Shown here: positions 35,135 to 47,093 of the stretch, one piece after another
Layout: every line of letters starts with the position of its first letter
How positions within the stretch are numbered: position 1 is the first letter of the stretch
Assembly (NCBI GenBank): GCA_007741555.1
Contig: CP036526.1
Coordinates: 2,666,001 to 2,730,000, forward strand
Length of the DNA stretch: 64,000 nt
Direction of reading: 5' to 3'
Source: Stieleria marina
GTDB lineage: Bacteria; Planctomycetota; Planctomycetia; Pirellulales; Pirellulaceae
Position numbers and translations under genes: made by a program
Notes under the pieces: generated by a model
Seen by the model: only the letters and a program-made list of their open reading frames with translations
The model's database searches: none
What the model was told of the DNA's origin: nothing

Positions 35135-37969
35135 GTGCCCGCACGCATTTACGCGCTCGCAAAAGAACTGAAACTCGATAGCAAGGATCTCGTTGATCTC
35201 GTTAAGAAAGTCGGCATCACCGGAAAAGGTTCGGCGTTAGCCAGCTTGTCCGACGAAGAAGCCCAACGAGTTCGCGATCATCTCGCATCCTCTAGTCAGC
35301 CTGCCGAACCGGTAGCCGCATCGACAGCACCTGTCGCTGTGCGCGAATCTGTCCAGCCTGAGCGTTCGAAGCCAAAACCCATCTCGATTGGACGATCGAC
35401 GGGGCCCCGCAAAGCCGGCGCCAGTCAGAGTTCACGTCCAGCTGCTGCCAAGAGCGAAGCTCCGGTGGTTCGTAGCCCGGCGCCCCTGCCTCCGGTCGCA
35501 GAGAAGCCTCCCGCACCGAAGGAGCCCGTCGCCAAGGCGCAGGCTCCCGAAGTCAAGCTTCCTCCTCCTCCGCGAAGAAGTTCCGGTGGTGGTTTGGCAA
35601 GTAAAATGGGCGCGCATGCTCCCATTCGCCCCAATGATCCCGTCGCACCCATTCGTAGTGAAGGTGGAAGCGGCGGACGAATTCGTTCGCTGGATCGATC
35701 CCCGTCAGCCGGCGGCAAAAAAGACGCGGACGATTCGAAGCCAAAGAAACGCGAGCCAAGAGTCAAAATCAAAATGGCTCAGCTGGGCGAAGCCAAAGAG
35801 CCAGTCGCGGCGAAAGGTGCCAACGAGCCGAAGGCACAAAAGCCCGACGTCAAGCTGAGTAAAGATGCGATCGCGGGTCACAAGCAAGGCATGGCTGCAC
35901 CGTTGGAGCAGTTGGCTAAAGAAGACAGCGAAAGCAAACGCGTCAAACGCGGTGGTCTGAGTGGGTTCACCGGCGAAAAGAAGCGTGGCACTGAAGAAGA
36001 AGAGAAGCCACAGAAGAAGAAAGGCATTGGCGGAATGGCCAGTGTGCGTGCGGAACGTTCACGCGGAAATCGCCGCCAGAACTCTCGCATGGATCGCTCT
36101 GGCTACGGCGGACGTGATTCAGGTCGCGGTCGTGGTCGCACGCTGAAGCGGAAAGGCACCAACACCGCCGCACCGCGAAAAGACGCCGTCGTACTGGAGT
36201 TGCCTTGCACAATCCGTAGTTTTTCAGAAGCCGCCGGGATCCCCGTTGCGAGTGTTCTGAAGGTCTTGATGGGCATGCAGATGATGGTAAACATCAACTC
36301 GGAATTGGATCTTGAAACTGCCGAAATGATTGCGGCAGAACTGGATTTGACGATCGAGCTGAAAGCAGCCGAAACACTCGAAGACGAGCTGATCACTGAA
36401 CTGGAGAATCAGGAAGACGATCCTGATTCGCTAGTTCCACGAGCTCCAATCGTTACTTTCCTTGGTCACGTCGATCACGGAAAAACCAGCCTTCTGGATT
36501 ACCTCATTGGCATCAATGTAGTTAGCGGAGAAGCTGGCGGAATTACTCAGCACATTCGCGCTTACGAAGTCGAAAAAGATGGCCGCTCGGTCACCTTTGT
36601 TGATACGCCCGGTCACGAAGCATTTACCGAAATGCGTGCTCGCGGTGCCAACGTCACTGACATTGCGGTGCTAGTCATCGCGGCCGACGACGGCATCATG
36701 CCACAGACCGAAGAGGCGATCAGCCACGCCAAGGCCGCCGATGTTCCGATCGTTGTTGCGATGAACAAGATTGATGTCGAAGGCGTCGATCCGAACCGCG
36801 TCATGACGCAGTTGACGGAACACCAGCTGACACCAAGTGAATGGGGCGGCGAAGTAGAAGTCGTGCAGACGAGTGCCACCAAAGGCATCGGAATGGACGA
36901 GCTGCTTGAAACGCTCCTGACTGTTGCTGAATTGAACGAGTACACGGCGAATCCAAATCGTGAAGCTCTGGGCGTTTGCTTGGAGTCGGAGCAGCAAGGT
37001 GATCGCGGTGTCGTCGCTAAACTGATCGTCCAAAACGGAACGATGCGAGTCGGTGATATTTTGGTTTGTGGACCGGCACACGGCCGTGTGCGAGCGATGA
37101 CCAATACACTGACCGGAAAACCAGTCGAAGAGGCTGGGCCAAGTACGCCAGTGAATCTGATCGGTTTGGACACAGCACCTGGCGCGGGCGATCGATTCCA
37201 TGTTCTCAGTGACATTGGTCAGGCCCGTGAGATTGCGGGAGCCCGATCGTACGAATCGAGTCGCGAGAATTTGTCGGGAATCACGACGAAGGTTTCCTTC
37301 GAGAATTTCCAAGACATGTTGCTCAATGGCCAACTTGGTCAAGATCACGAACGAGTCAAGTTGAACGTGATCATTCGTGCCGATGCGAAAGGTTCGTTGG
37401 AAGCGATCGACAAAGAGCTTGCTAAGTTTGATCACCCTGAAGTCGAAATTCGCGTGCTTCAACGCAGCGTCGGCGGGGTGACATTGGCTGACGTTACTTT
37501 GGCGTCCGCGTCCGACGCAGTCATTTTGGCGTTCAATGTGATTCCTGACGAACAAGCTCGTTCGTTGGCAGATGAACGCAACGTCCAAGTCCGGCGTTAT
37601 GAAGTCATCTACAAATTGACTGACGATATCAAGGCGATGGTCGAAGGACGTCTCAAGCCAGAAGAGAAAGTCGTCGAACTTGGTCGTGCCGTTGTCAAAC
37701 AGGTCTTTTCAATCAGCCGCGTCGGAACCATTGCTGGTTGCTACGTCGTGCAGGGTTCGATCCAGCGTGGTTGCCGAATTCGCGTCAATCGTGACGGACG
37801 AACGATTGGTGACTACGGACTTGATTCGCTCAAGCGGATCAAAGAAGACGTCAAGGAAGTACCGCGAGGAATGGAGTGTGGTATTCGATTGCAGGGCTTT
37901 AATGACATCAAGCAAGATGATGTTCTGGAAGCATATCGCATCGAAGAAGTCGCCCGTACGCTTGATTAA
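35135..37969 (+). CDS. infB: Translation initiation factor IF-2
   Basis: This 944-residue GTPase brings initiator tRNA to the 30S subunit. It starts at a GTG (35135), chosen because it gives the typical IF2 N-terminus MPARIYALAKELKLDSKDL. Residues ~50-340 form a long Pro/Lys/Arg-rich linker with a basic Gly/Arg patch (GRGRGRTLKRKG). The G domain starts near residue 440: G1 GHVDHGKTS (~444), G3 DTPGHEAF, G4 NKID. The C-terminal C1/C2 domains follow, with IIRADAKGSLEAI and VRRYEVIYKLTDDIKAMVEG in part, ending GMECGI and FNDIKQDDVLEAY. rbfA lies 160 bp downstream. Confidence 0.97.
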   Translation: MPARIYALAKELKLDSKDLVDLVKKVGITGKGSALASLSDEEAQRVRDHLASSSQPAEPVAASTAPVAVRESVQPERSKPKPISIGRSTGPRKAGASQSSRPAAAKSEAPVVRSPAPLPPVAEKPPAPKEPVAKAQAPEVKLPPPPRRSSGGGLASKMGAHAPIRPNDPVAPIRSEGGSGGRIRSLDRSPSAGGKKDADDSKPKKREPRVKIKMAQLGEAKEPVAAKGANEPKAQKPDVKLSKDAIAGHKQGMAAPLEQLAKEDSESKRVKRGGLSGFTGEKKRGTEEEEKPQKKKGIGGMASVRAERSRGNRRQNSRMDRSGYGGRDSGRGRGRTLKRKGTNTAAPRKDAVVLELPCTIRSFSEAAGIPVASVLKVLMGMQMMVNINSELDLETAEMIAAELDLTIELKAAETLEDELITELENQEDDPDSLVPRAPIVTFLGHVDHGKTSLLDYLIGINVVSGEAGGITQHIRAYEVEKDGRSVTFVDTPGHEAFTEMRARGANVTDIAVLVIAADDGIMPQTEEAISHAKAADVPIVVAMNKIDVEGVDPNRVMTQLTEHQLTPSEWGGEVEVVQTSATKGIGMDELLETLLTVAELNEYTANPNREALGVCLESEQQGDRGVVAKLIVQNGTMRVGDILVCGPAHGRVRAMTNTLTGKPVEEAGPSTPVNLIGLDTAPGAGDRFHVLSDIGQAREIAGARSYESSRENLSGITTKVSFENFQDMLLNGQLGQDHERVKLNVIIRADAKGSLEAIDKELAKFDHPEVEIRVLQRSVGGVTLADVTLASASDAVILAFNVIPDEQARSLADERNVQVRRYEVIYKLTDDIKAMVEGRLKPEEKVVELGRAVVKQVFSISRVGTIAGCYVVQGSIQRGCRIRVNRDGRTIGDYGLDSLKRIKEDVKEVPRGMECGIRLQGFNDIKQDDVLEAYRIEEVARTLD

Positions 37970-38129
37970 CATCGCGTTTGATAAGCAGGACGCTTGGATC
38001 CTAGCATGCTCGGTCGGCCAAACGCCGGTTCGCAGCATGCTCGATGCAGTTCATTGACCTGTCGTATTGAGCCGTGTTTTGTTTTGTAGGTTCGACTATT
38101 CCTTCCCTCTCATTTGTACTTTTCAAGCC

Positions 38130-38582
38130 GTGACCAGTCGTCGATTGTTAAAAGCTGCCGAAGCGATCCGTGAAGTGGTCGCCTCAGCCATCTTGACCGA
38201 ATTACGTGACCCTCGTGTCAAAAATGTGACGGTCATCTCGGTCGATGTGGCTCCCGATATGCGCGAAGCAAAAGTGCATGTCAGCGTGATGGGCAGCGAA
38301 AAGCAGAAACAGAATTCGATCCGTGGTTTGCAGAACTCCGCTGGATTTCTTCAGCAACAGATCTCAAACAAGATCGAATCTCGCTACATACCTAGGCTGC
38401 AGTTCGTCTTGAACAAAGGCGCTGACAACGCGATGGCGGTCGGCGAATTGCTGGCCAAAATTCGAGAAGAAAAAGAAGAGCGTTCGCTTCCTACGGAAGA
38501 CGAAACCTCGCAAGCTGACATTTCCCGGCCGGATCCTAACGAGACCGCGCCAGCCAACGATGCCACGACCGAGCCCGGCTAG
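38130..38582 (+). CDS. rbfA: 30S ribosome-binding factor A
   Basis: RbfA assists late 16S maturation. The GTG at 38130 (MTSRRLLKAAEAIREVV) gives the expected N-terminus; a TTG further upstream would add an atypical 21 residues. The KH-like fold is seen in SAILTELRDPRVKNVTVISVDV in part, MREAKVHVSVMG, GLQNSAGFLQQQI and RYIPRLQFVLNKG. At 150 residues it is longer than usual because of an acidic/polar C-terminal extension of ~30 residues. It follows infB, the common order. Confidence 0.94.
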   Translation: MTSRRLLKAAEAIREVVASAILTELRDPRVKNVTVISVDVAPDMREAKVHVSVMGSEKQKQNSIRGLQNSAGFLQQQISNKIESRYIPRLQFVLNKGADNAMAVGELLAKIREEKEERSLPTEDETSQADISRPDPNETAPANDATTEPG

Positions 38583-38651
38583 TCAAACGTCTTTGACCCG
38601 CTTTCTTGTCGTCCTCTCGCATCCTGATCTCCCCCTTTCGATTTTAACCTG

Positions 38652-39884
38652 ATGGCCGCCAGTAACCGCGCAAAACTGATTACTAAACTTCATACCGTGC
38701 TGAAGAAGAAGTATCAGGCTCCACCCGCTCAACCGACACGTCCGCTTCTGGAGCATTTGCTGTATGCCTGTTTGCTAGAAGACGCGCCAGCTGATTTGGC
38801 TGACGAAGGGTTTGCAAAATGCGAACAAGATTTTTTCGATTGGAACGAAGTTCGTGTCACGACTGTCTCTGAGCTAAGCCAAGTGCTTTCGCGGTTGCCT
38901 GATTCAGCCAAAGCTGCCCAGCGTCTGAAAGAAAACTTGCAGGCAGTGTTTGAGGAGTTCTACACGTTCGATCTCGATCACTTGAAAAAAGAGAACCTAG
39001 GCAAAGCGGTCGGCAAGTTCGAGAAAATGCCAGCGATGACGCCGTTCGTGCTCAGCTACACCGTGCAGCACGGTCTAGGCGGCCATTCGATCCCAATCGA
39101 TTATTCGGCCATGGTGCTGATGTTGGCGACCGACATCGCCACGCAAGCCGAAGCCAAAGATGGGCGAGTACCAGGGCTGGAGAGAGCGATTCCAAAGGCC
39201 AAGGGCATTGAGTTTTCGACGTTGTTGCACCTTGCTGCCGTCGAATTGAATAAAGACATTAAGAGCAAATCAGTTCGCGCTTTGATGGATTCGGTCAGCA
39301 AAGGATCCAGTGATCGGTTGGACGAATGGATTGCCGCTCGCAAAGCCGCTAAGCGACGTGGAGTAAAACGGCGCGCCGAAGAGAAAGAGCGAAACGAAGC
39401 GGAAGCCAAAGCAGCAGCAGCGGCGGCTCGTGAAGCCACTCGAATCGCAGCCGAAAAGGCAGCCAAGAAAGCGGCTGCAAAAGCTGCGGCAAAGTCGGCG
39501 TCGCGAAAGAAAGAGTTGACCGCCAGAGATCAGGTCGCAGCGACCGCCAAGAAAGACTCGCGAGCTAAATCGACTGCTGCAAAAAAGAAGGCAGCCGCTC
39601 AAGGCGAAACATCTGCCAAAAAGAAGGTCGCTTCCAAAAAGTCCGCTGCGGCGGAGCCAGCCAAGAAAAAGAAGACTCCTTCAAAGAAAAAGTCGGCCGC
39701 AACGTCGAAAACGGCAGCTGCTAGAAAGAAGCCAGCAACAAAAAAGAAACCAGCAACAAAAAAGAAAGTTGCATCGAAGAAGCCAGCGTCAAAGAAGGTG
39801 GCCAAAAAGCCTGCCAAGAAAAAAGCTTCGTCTAGCGCTAAGAAAGCTACCAATCGCAAGCTCACCAAACGCAAGCCGCGTTAA
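38652..39884 (+). CDS. Degenerate HhH-GPD (endonuclease III-like) domain fused to a histone H1-like Lys/Ala tail
   Basis: This 410-residue protein has an all-helical domain (~1-225) and a tail (~226-410) of Lys, Ala and Ser with KKPATKKK- and AAKKAA-like repeats. The helical domain follows the DNA glycosylase plan: LLEHLLYACLLEDAP (helix after the entry), VTTVSELSQVLSRL, SAKAAQRLKENL, then a hairpin-like MPAMTPFVLSYTV. Aligned with E. coli Nth LPGVGRKTA, the catalytic Lys120 position is Phe132 here, while Asp138 is retained as Asp150, exactly 18 residues further (IPIDY). No 4Fe-4S cysteines are seen. It may therefore bind rather than cut DNA. The tail resembles planctomycete and chlamydial histone-like proteins. 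It sits between rbfA and yebC. The homology is my inference by eye. Confidence 0.72.
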   Translation: MAASNRAKLITKLHTVLKKKYQAPPAQPTRPLLEHLLYACLLEDAPADLADEGFAKCEQDFFDWNEVRVTTVSELSQVLSRLPDSAKAAQRLKENLQAVFEEFYTFDLDHLKKENLGKAVGKFEKMPAMTPFVLSYTVQHGLGGHSIPIDYSAMVLMLATDIATQAEAKDGRVPGLERAIPKAKGIEFSTLLHLAAVELNKDIKSKSVRALMDSVSKGSSDRLDEWIAARKAAKRRGVKRRAEEKERNEAEAKAAAAAAREATRIAAEKAAKKAAAKAAAKSASRKKELTARDQVAATAKKDSRAKSTAAKKKAAAQGETSAKKKVASKKSAAAEPAKKKKTPSKKKSAATSKTAAARKKPATKKKPATKKKVASKKPASKKVAKKPAKKKASSSAKKATNRKLTKRKPR

Positions 39885-39952
39885 TCTCGGTTGGCGTTCA
39901 TATAGTGACGTCAGTTTTGTTTCGGTTCCCTCGATTTTACGTTTGATTAATC

Positions 39953-40696
39953 ATGGCAGGACACTCAAAGTGGGCGAATATTCAACACCGCAAAGGACGT
40001 GTTGACGCTGCCCGTGGCAAGTTGTGGAGTAAGTTAAGTAAGGGGATCATCATGGCTGCCAAGCACGGCGGCGGAGATCCGGACGCGAACTTTCGACTTC
40101 GCAAAGCGATTGACGATGCGAAAGCAGTCAGCATGCCCAAGGACAACATCGCTCGCGCGATCAAACGCGGGACGGGTGAGTTGGCCGGCGGCGACATGGA
40201 AGAAGTGCTCTACGAGGGCTACGGCCCCGGTGGCGTGGCAGTCATGTGCGAAACGCTGACCGATAATCGCAACCGCACCGGTCCAGAAATGAAAACGATC
40301 TTCGGCAAGCAAGGTGGCGAGATTGGAAAGTCAGGCTGCGTTTCTTATCTGTTCGATCGTAAAGGCGTATTTGTCTTTGCCGCCGAAGGATGTAATGAAG
40401 AGAAGCTGACGGAAATCGCACTGGAAAATGGCGCCGAAGACATCGAAACGCTCGACGATGGTAGGTTTCAAGTCACCTCGCCTCCCGATGCTTACGAAAC
40501 GCTCTCCAACGCTTTTCAAGTTGCTGAAATGCCGACTGAGATGAGCGAAGTCATGATGGTCGCACAGACGTCCGTTGATCTGGATGCTGATACGGCAAAG
40601 AAAGTGATGCGGCTGTTGGAAGCAATCGATGACCATGACGACGTGCAGACCGTCAGCACGAATCTGAACATCACCGACGAAATGATGGAAGAGTAG
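39953..40696 (+). CDS. YebC/PmpR family transcriptional/translational regulator
   Basis: This 247-residue protein has the diagnostic start MAGHSKWANIQHRKGRVDA in part, followed by DPDANFRLRKAIDDAKAVSMPKDNIARAIKRG (key segments RLRKAIDDAK and MPKDNI), YEGYGPGGVAVM, TDNRNRT, GGEIGKSGCVSYLFDRKG and the acidic C-terminus. YebC-type proteins have been described as DNA-binding regulators and more recently as aids to ribosomes at difficult sequences. In many genomes yebC sits with ruvC, but here it follows the H1-tailed protein. Confidence 0.95.
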   Translation: MAGHSKWANIQHRKGRVDAARGKLWSKLSKGIIMAAKHGGGDPDANFRLRKAIDDAKAVSMPKDNIARAIKRGTGELAGGDMEEVLYEGYGPGGVAVMCETLTDNRNRTGPEMKTIFGKQGGEIGKSGCVSYLFDRKGVFVFAAEGCNEEKLTEIALENGAEDIETLDDGRFQVTSPPDAYETLSNAFQVAEMPTEMSEVMMVAQTSVDLDADTAKKVMRLLEAIDDHDDVQTVSTNLNITDEMMEE

Positions 40697-40712
40697 GTCG
40701 TCAACGACCAGT

Positions 40713-40739
40713 GCAAAGGGCATTCTTGCCTGTGCTTTT
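40713..40739 (+). terminator. Weak terminator candidate after yebC
   Basis: GGGCA and TGCC pair around TTCT, flanked by GCA and TGC, followed by four T residues. The stem is short and bulged, so this is only a possible terminator for the yebC transcript. Confidence 0.3.
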
Positions 40740-40978
40740 GCGACATGGTTTTAGATTAGCACTCGTTTGTCGCGGCATCTACACTGTGGCTATGCCAGTA
40801 TGGTGCGACGCAAACGACTGCTTCTCGCTTGCATTGTTCATCGAGGTCAATTTCGCATTTCACCATTCGTTGCAAAATGAATGTGGCTTGAAGTGAACGG
40901 CGAGTCGTTCTGGTTTTCGGTCGAATGCATTCCTGTGCGTCACAGCCGAAGCGATTCTTGGTGCTGAGGTCGGCGCAA

Positions 40979-41016
40979 GAAAAAACGCTTCCGGCAATGT
41001 TTTTGCGGGAAGCGTT
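40979..41016 (-). terminator. Rho-independent terminator of katG
   Basis: On the minus strand AACGCTTCC pairs perfectly with GGAAGCGTT (nine bases), with further inner pairing of GCAA and TTGC, and is followed directly by a run of six T residues. It begins 40 bp after the katG stop codon. This is the best intrinsic terminator in the window. Confidence 0.85.
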
Positions 41017-41055
41017 ACGCGATGTCGCTCTGTTTGTTTTGCCCCAGCGGCTTGC

Positions 41056-43410
<2,355 letters not shown>

Positions 43411-43470
43411 TTATGCTGCGGAATCGTGATCGAGATGCCAGATTATTGCCATAAAAGAGCGATAGATCCA

Positions 43471-43507
43471 ATGCATTAATCGAATGCCTTCTATGCAAAT
43501 AATGCAT
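43471..43507. promoter_or_regulatory. Inverted repeat upstream of katG, candidate regulator site
   Basis: ATGCATTA (43471-43478) and TAATGCAT (43500-43507) are perfect inverted repeats around a 21-base AT-rich spacer, with the related sequences AATGC and ATGCA also inside the spacer. Position ~95-130 bp upstream of the katG start suits a transcription factor site, possibly for the neighbouring LysR protein. It does not match the spaced ATAG/CTAT pattern of the E. coli OxyR site. Confidence 0.4.
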
Positions 43508-43685
43508 GGCTGGGGCGGACGCAATACGCCTACACGTTAGTTTATTGGTCGATCAAGGGTTCGTTTCCATTGGGCGAGATTCCCGCAGCGAGAACCGATC
43601 GGTCGCCAATTGCGGTGCCATCCAGGCTGGTTCAGCAATGAATGAGTGACGCCTGCTCGTGGACTTCTCGCCGATCCGAACTGCC

Positions 43686-43717
43686 GATGCGCACTGTCGA
43701 TGCGCACTGTCGATGCG
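43686..43717. repeat. 13-bp tandem repeat
   Basis: GATGCGCACTGTC occurs twice in a row (43686-43698 and 43699-43711) followed by the partial copy GATGCG. It lies in noncoding DNA between the LysR and katG genes. No function is suggested by the sequence. Confidence 0.7.
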
Positions 43718-43869
43718 AAACATTCGCCCGCTGACGAACCTATCCATTCTCAGGGAGTGAATCGCCGGGAATATCTGATTCACGAGGTGAGCGTGCAGGA
43801 AAGAACGCTGCATGGACGTTCGTGCAGCAGATTCATCGCGGGAGTAGGATCGCCGCGTCGAATTGCGAC

Positions 43870-44754
43870 CTAAGCGATCGTTTTGGAGTAGTCTTTGATG
43901 TGTTCGCGAAACTCTCTGACCAATCGTGTTTGAAAGCGATAGGGATTCCAAACGGCTGCGATGGTTCGCGTGGGTTTGGTGCCGCTGATTGAACGGTAGA
44001 CTCGGCGTTCGGTTCGGTCCAGCCGCTTTGCCATTTCCGGAATCATCGAAATGCCGTGCCCAAGCGAAACCAATTCTTGCACCATGACCAGTTGGCTGGT
44101 GCGTTCGACGGCCACCGGTTGAATCGCACGCTGCTGGCAGAACGAAGTGACATTGTCCGACAAGCAGTGGGCTTCGTTTAAGAGTACGAACGGATACTGT
44201 TCGATGTCTTTGATGCGAATCTGTTTTTTAGTGGCAAGTGGATGCTTGGGTGGCAGCACAAGGATAAGCTCTTCTTCAAACAGTTCCTCGCACTCGACAT
44301 ATCGAGTCGGTATCGGAAGAGCCAGGATTGCCAAATCCAGTTCGCCTTGTTTGCAGCGTTTCAACAAGTGGTCGGTCGTGTCCTCTTGAACGATGATCGT
44401 CGCCTTGGGGAACTTGTCCGAAAATTCACGCAGCAAATCGGGAAGAAAAAAAGGAGCGACGGTTGGGATGGCACCGATGCGAATGCGACCGCTCTCTCCA
44501 TCGTCTCCGATTTCGGCTTTGGTGTCTTCGACGATAAATAGGATCTGTTCCGCTCGATTTTGGAACAGCAATCCGGCGTCGGTTAGTTCAACCGATCGAG
44601 GCTTGCGATCAAACAGCGGTTGGCCGAGCTCTTCTTCCAGTCGTTGAATCGACCTGCTCAATGCGGGCTGCGAAATGCACAATCGTTCCGCGGCGTGGGT
44701 AAAGTTTTTTAGTTCTGCCACACATTGAAAATTTACGAGCTGGTCCATGTTCAT
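43870..44754 (-). CDS. LysR-type transcriptional regulator
   Basis: This 294-residue regulator has an N-terminal winged helix-turn-helix ([51 protein letters not shown]) and a periplasmic-binding-protein-like effector domain (~90-290, [54 protein letters not shown]). No redox Cys pair like that of OxyR is evident in the usual place, although one Cys falls near ~205. Start candidates are ATG 44754, ATG 44748 and an upstream TTG; 44754 is taken. It is upstream of katG on the same strand and may control it. Confidence 0.92.
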   Translation of the reverse strand: MNMDQLVNFQCVAELKNFTHAAERLCISQPALSRSIQRLEEELGQPLFDRKPRSVELTDAGLLFQNRAEQILFIVEDTKAEIGDDGESGRIRIGAIPTVAPFFLPDLLREFSDKFPKATIIVQEDTTDHLLKRCKQGELDLAILALPIPTRYVECEELFEEELILVLPPKHPLATKKQIRIKDIEQYPFVLLNEAHCLSDNVTSFCQQRAIQPVAVERTSQLVMVQELVSLGHGISMIPEMAKRLDRTERRVYRSISGTKPTRTIAAVWNPYRFQTRLVREFREHIKDYSKTIA

Positions 44755-44860
44755 CGCGATCAAAACCTGTCAAAGAAGTATGTCATCACTTGGCAGCTCT
44801 GTCATTTAGCTTGGTCGCGAGTGTCGCTATCACGCACTTGCAGGTTAGTCTTGAGTCTGG

Positions 44861-46909
44861 CTATTTACCGATTGGTCGACGCTTTTTCTTTGGCCGGTAC
44901 TGGTTGGGGTTCGCAGCCTTGCCGGTGACTTCGTACAAGAACTGGCTCGGGATTGTGGGCCGGGGCTTGCCCCATTTTCGCCGCGTCAGTGCCATCGAAA
45001 GGGTCAGGTTTTCTTGGGCGCGGGTCACGCCGACATAACACAACCGGCGTTCCTCGGCGATGTCCTCTTCGTTTCCACTTTTGACGCTGCGGCTGTGCGG
45101 CAAAAGTCCTTGTTCCATTCCGACCATGTAAACGATCGGAAACTCAAGTCCCTTTGCGGCGTGCATCGTCAGCAACCACACTGCATTTTGCGCAGCGAGC
45201 TTATCCTTCTCGTTACCCATCTCGCGTCCGGCGAGAGCAATTTCCGAAAGAAATCCCGTCAAGTCGGGCTTCTTTTTCGTGTCCTCGTACGCAGCGATCG
45301 CATTGCTGACTTCGCCTAAAGACGCCATGCGCGATTCTCGCTCTTCGGGCTGGTCGTACATTCGCACGATTTCATCCGAGTACGCGGATCGATCGTACAG
45401 GGTTTGAAGTGCAGCGGCCAGAGAATCGTTGGCCGCTCGCAGACGCACATCGTCGGCCAAACTTGCCAGTTGTTGGATGCCTTCTTTTGCTCGTGGTTTA
45501 AGATCCTCTATTGCGCTGGCGTCCGTCATGACATTCCAGACTGAAACGCCCCGCTCGACAGCGCGACCCATCAATAACTTGACGGCGGTCGGACCGAGGC
45601 CTCGCGCAGGCGTGTTGATCACACGTAGCAAAGCAACTTCGTCGTCGGGCTGCTCGATCCATTTCAAATATGCCACGATGTCTTTTACTTCGCGGCGGTC
45701 AAAGAACGACTGGCTGCCCAGCATCACGTAAGGAACTTCGGCCGCGCGAAGTTCGGTTTCGAATAGTCGCGGTTGTTCGTTGGTGCGAAACAAAATGGCG
45801 ATGTCGCGCGGTGGGACCTTCTCGAAGTTGATGTAGTGAGCGATCTCTGCCACGACCGACTTTGCTTCGGTTATTTCGTCTTTGTGCTGTTGGATTCGCG
45901 GACGAGGGCCTTCAGGGCGACTAGGCAGTAACGATTTGTCGTGGCGTTCGGTGTTGTACTGAATCAACCGATTGGCCATGTCAAGAATCGATCCGGTGCT
46001 GCGATAGTTGTCTTCTAGACAAACTACTTTTGCCTCAGGCCAGTCTTTGGTGAAATTCAAGATGTGCGTCACGTCGGCACCGCGCCAAGCGTAGATGGAC
46101 TGATCGTCGTCACCGACAACGCACAGGTTGCGATGGCGAAGCGTCAGGTGTTTCGTGATGCGGTATTGGCTGCCGTTCGTGTCTTGATATTCATCGACCA
46201 AAACATGATCGTATTTTGATGCTTCTTCGTCGCGGATGGTCGGGTGTTCGTCAAACAGAACTTCGGTGTTTAGCAACAGATCGTCAAAATCCATCGCACC
46301 CCGAGTGAAAAGTCCGACTTGGTAGCGACGGTACGCTGCGGCGGCAAAGTGCTCTTTGTCGGTCGCCGCTTCCAGCGCCGCTTCTTCGGGCTTGACAGAT
46401 TGATTCTTCCATCCGCCGATGATCGCAAGCATTTCGCTGGCTTTCAGAGCTGTTCCCGGCAACCTCAGTTCTCTCAAGATTCCGCGGGCCAGTGATTCTT
46501 GATCACCTCGATCGTAGATCGAAAATTTGGCCGGATATCCCAATGCTTGGGCATGTCGACGAAGAATCTGTACGCATTGTGAGTGGAATGTGCTGATAGT
46601 GGGAGCGGGCGGAGTTTTTTCGTTCTTGCCGCGGCGTTTTCCACCGCGGCCTTTGGGAATCCCCAGCAACTCACCGACGCGTTCCTTCATCTCGCCGGCG
46701 GCTTTGTTGGTAAACGTGACCGCAAGAATTCGTTCCGGCGAAGTGCCGTGACGAATCAAGTTAACGATGCGGAAAGTCACAACGCGGGTCTTGCCAGTGC
46801 CTGCCCCTGCCAGAACCAACATGGGCCCCGAGAGGGTTTTGACAGCGGCAGCCTGCGCTTCGTTCAATCCATGATTGTCCCCATGACTTGGGTTCGCTCC
46901 ATCGGACAT
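44861..46909 (-). CDS. UvrD/Rep/PcrA-type ATP-dependent DNA helicase
   Basis: This 682-residue superfamily 1A 3'-5' helicase is used in repair or replication restart. Motifs: Q motif LNEAQAAAV, Walker A LAGAGTGKT, motif Ia AVTFTNKAAGEMKERV, motif II VLVDEYQDTN, motif III VVGDDDQSIYAWRGA, motif IV CLEDNYRSTGSIL, motif V LTMHAAKGLEFPIVYMVGMEQGLLP (key TMHAAKGLEF), motif VI EERRLCYVGVTRA. The C-terminus is short and lacks the long Tudor tail of UvrD/PcrA, so it is nearer Rep in size. The choice among Rep, UvrD and PcrA is not settled. Confidence 0.94.
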   Translation of the reverse strand: MSDGANPSHGDNHGLNEAQAAAVKTLSGPMLVLAGAGTGKTRVVTFRIVNLIRHGTSPERILAVTFTNKAAGEMKERVGELLGIPKGRGGKRRGKNEKTPPAPTISTFHSQCVQILRRHAQALGYPAKFSIYDRGDQESLARGILRELRLPGTALKASEMLAIIGGWKNQSVKPEEAALEAATDKEHFAAAAYRRYQVGLFTRGAMDFDDLLLNTEVLFDEHPTIRDEEASKYDHVLVDEYQDTNGSQYRITKHLTLRHRNLCVVGDDDQSIYAWRGADVTHILNFTKDWPEAKVVCLEDNYRSTGSILDMANRLIQYNTERHDKSLLPSRPEGPRPRIQQHKDEITEAKSVVAEIAHYINFEKVPPRDIAILFRTNEQPRLFETELRAAEVPYVMLGSQSFFDRREVKDIVAYLKWIEQPDDEVALLRVINTPARGLGPTAVKLLMGRAVERGVSVWNVMTDASAIEDLKPRAKEGIQQLASLADDVRLRAANDSLAAALQTLYDRSAYSDEIVRMYDQPEERESRMASLGEVSNAIAAYEDTKKKPDLTGFLSEIALAGREMGNEKDKLAAQNAVWLLTMHAAKGLEFPIVYMVGMEQGLLPHSRSVKSGNEEDIAEERRLCYVGVTRAQENLTLSMALTRRKWGKPRPTIPSQFLYEVTGKAANPNQYRPKKKRRPIGK

Positions 46910-47093
46910 GAATAAGTGGTTCGTTCTGCTTTGTTCGTGGAAAAAAATTGAGTGTCGCGATCGAAGACGCGACCTAGGTTTCTTGGCTCAGACGCTGACC
47001 CCACTCCCGACCGGAGTCAGGAGTTCGCAAAAACGCCAAGACGTGAGCCTACCGCGAAGGAGGCAGGCGATTGAAAATCAGAAGCCTGAAAAT

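Larger units (their letters stand above)
40697..41055. other. Convergent intergenic region between yebC and katG
   Basis: This 359 bp region lies between two converging genes. On the plus side a weak terminator candidate (GCA-AA-GGGCA loop TGCC-TG-TGC then TTTT) is at about 40713-40739. On the minus side the strong katG terminator is at 40979-41016. No gene is seen. Confidence 0.5.

Noticed and set aside
34738-35181. 147-codon plus-strand open frame between nusA and infB, considered as ylxR or an L7Ae-like gene
   Set aside because: It lacks the YlxR and L7Ae sequence patterns and overlaps the infB start in another frame.
43462-43494. ATAG...CTAT elements as an OxyR site
   Set aside because: The spacing does not fit the four-element OxyR pattern; only one pair is present.
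43646-43873. 75-codon frame between katG and the LysR gene
   Set aside because: It includes the 13-bp tandem repeat and shows no protein-like pattern.
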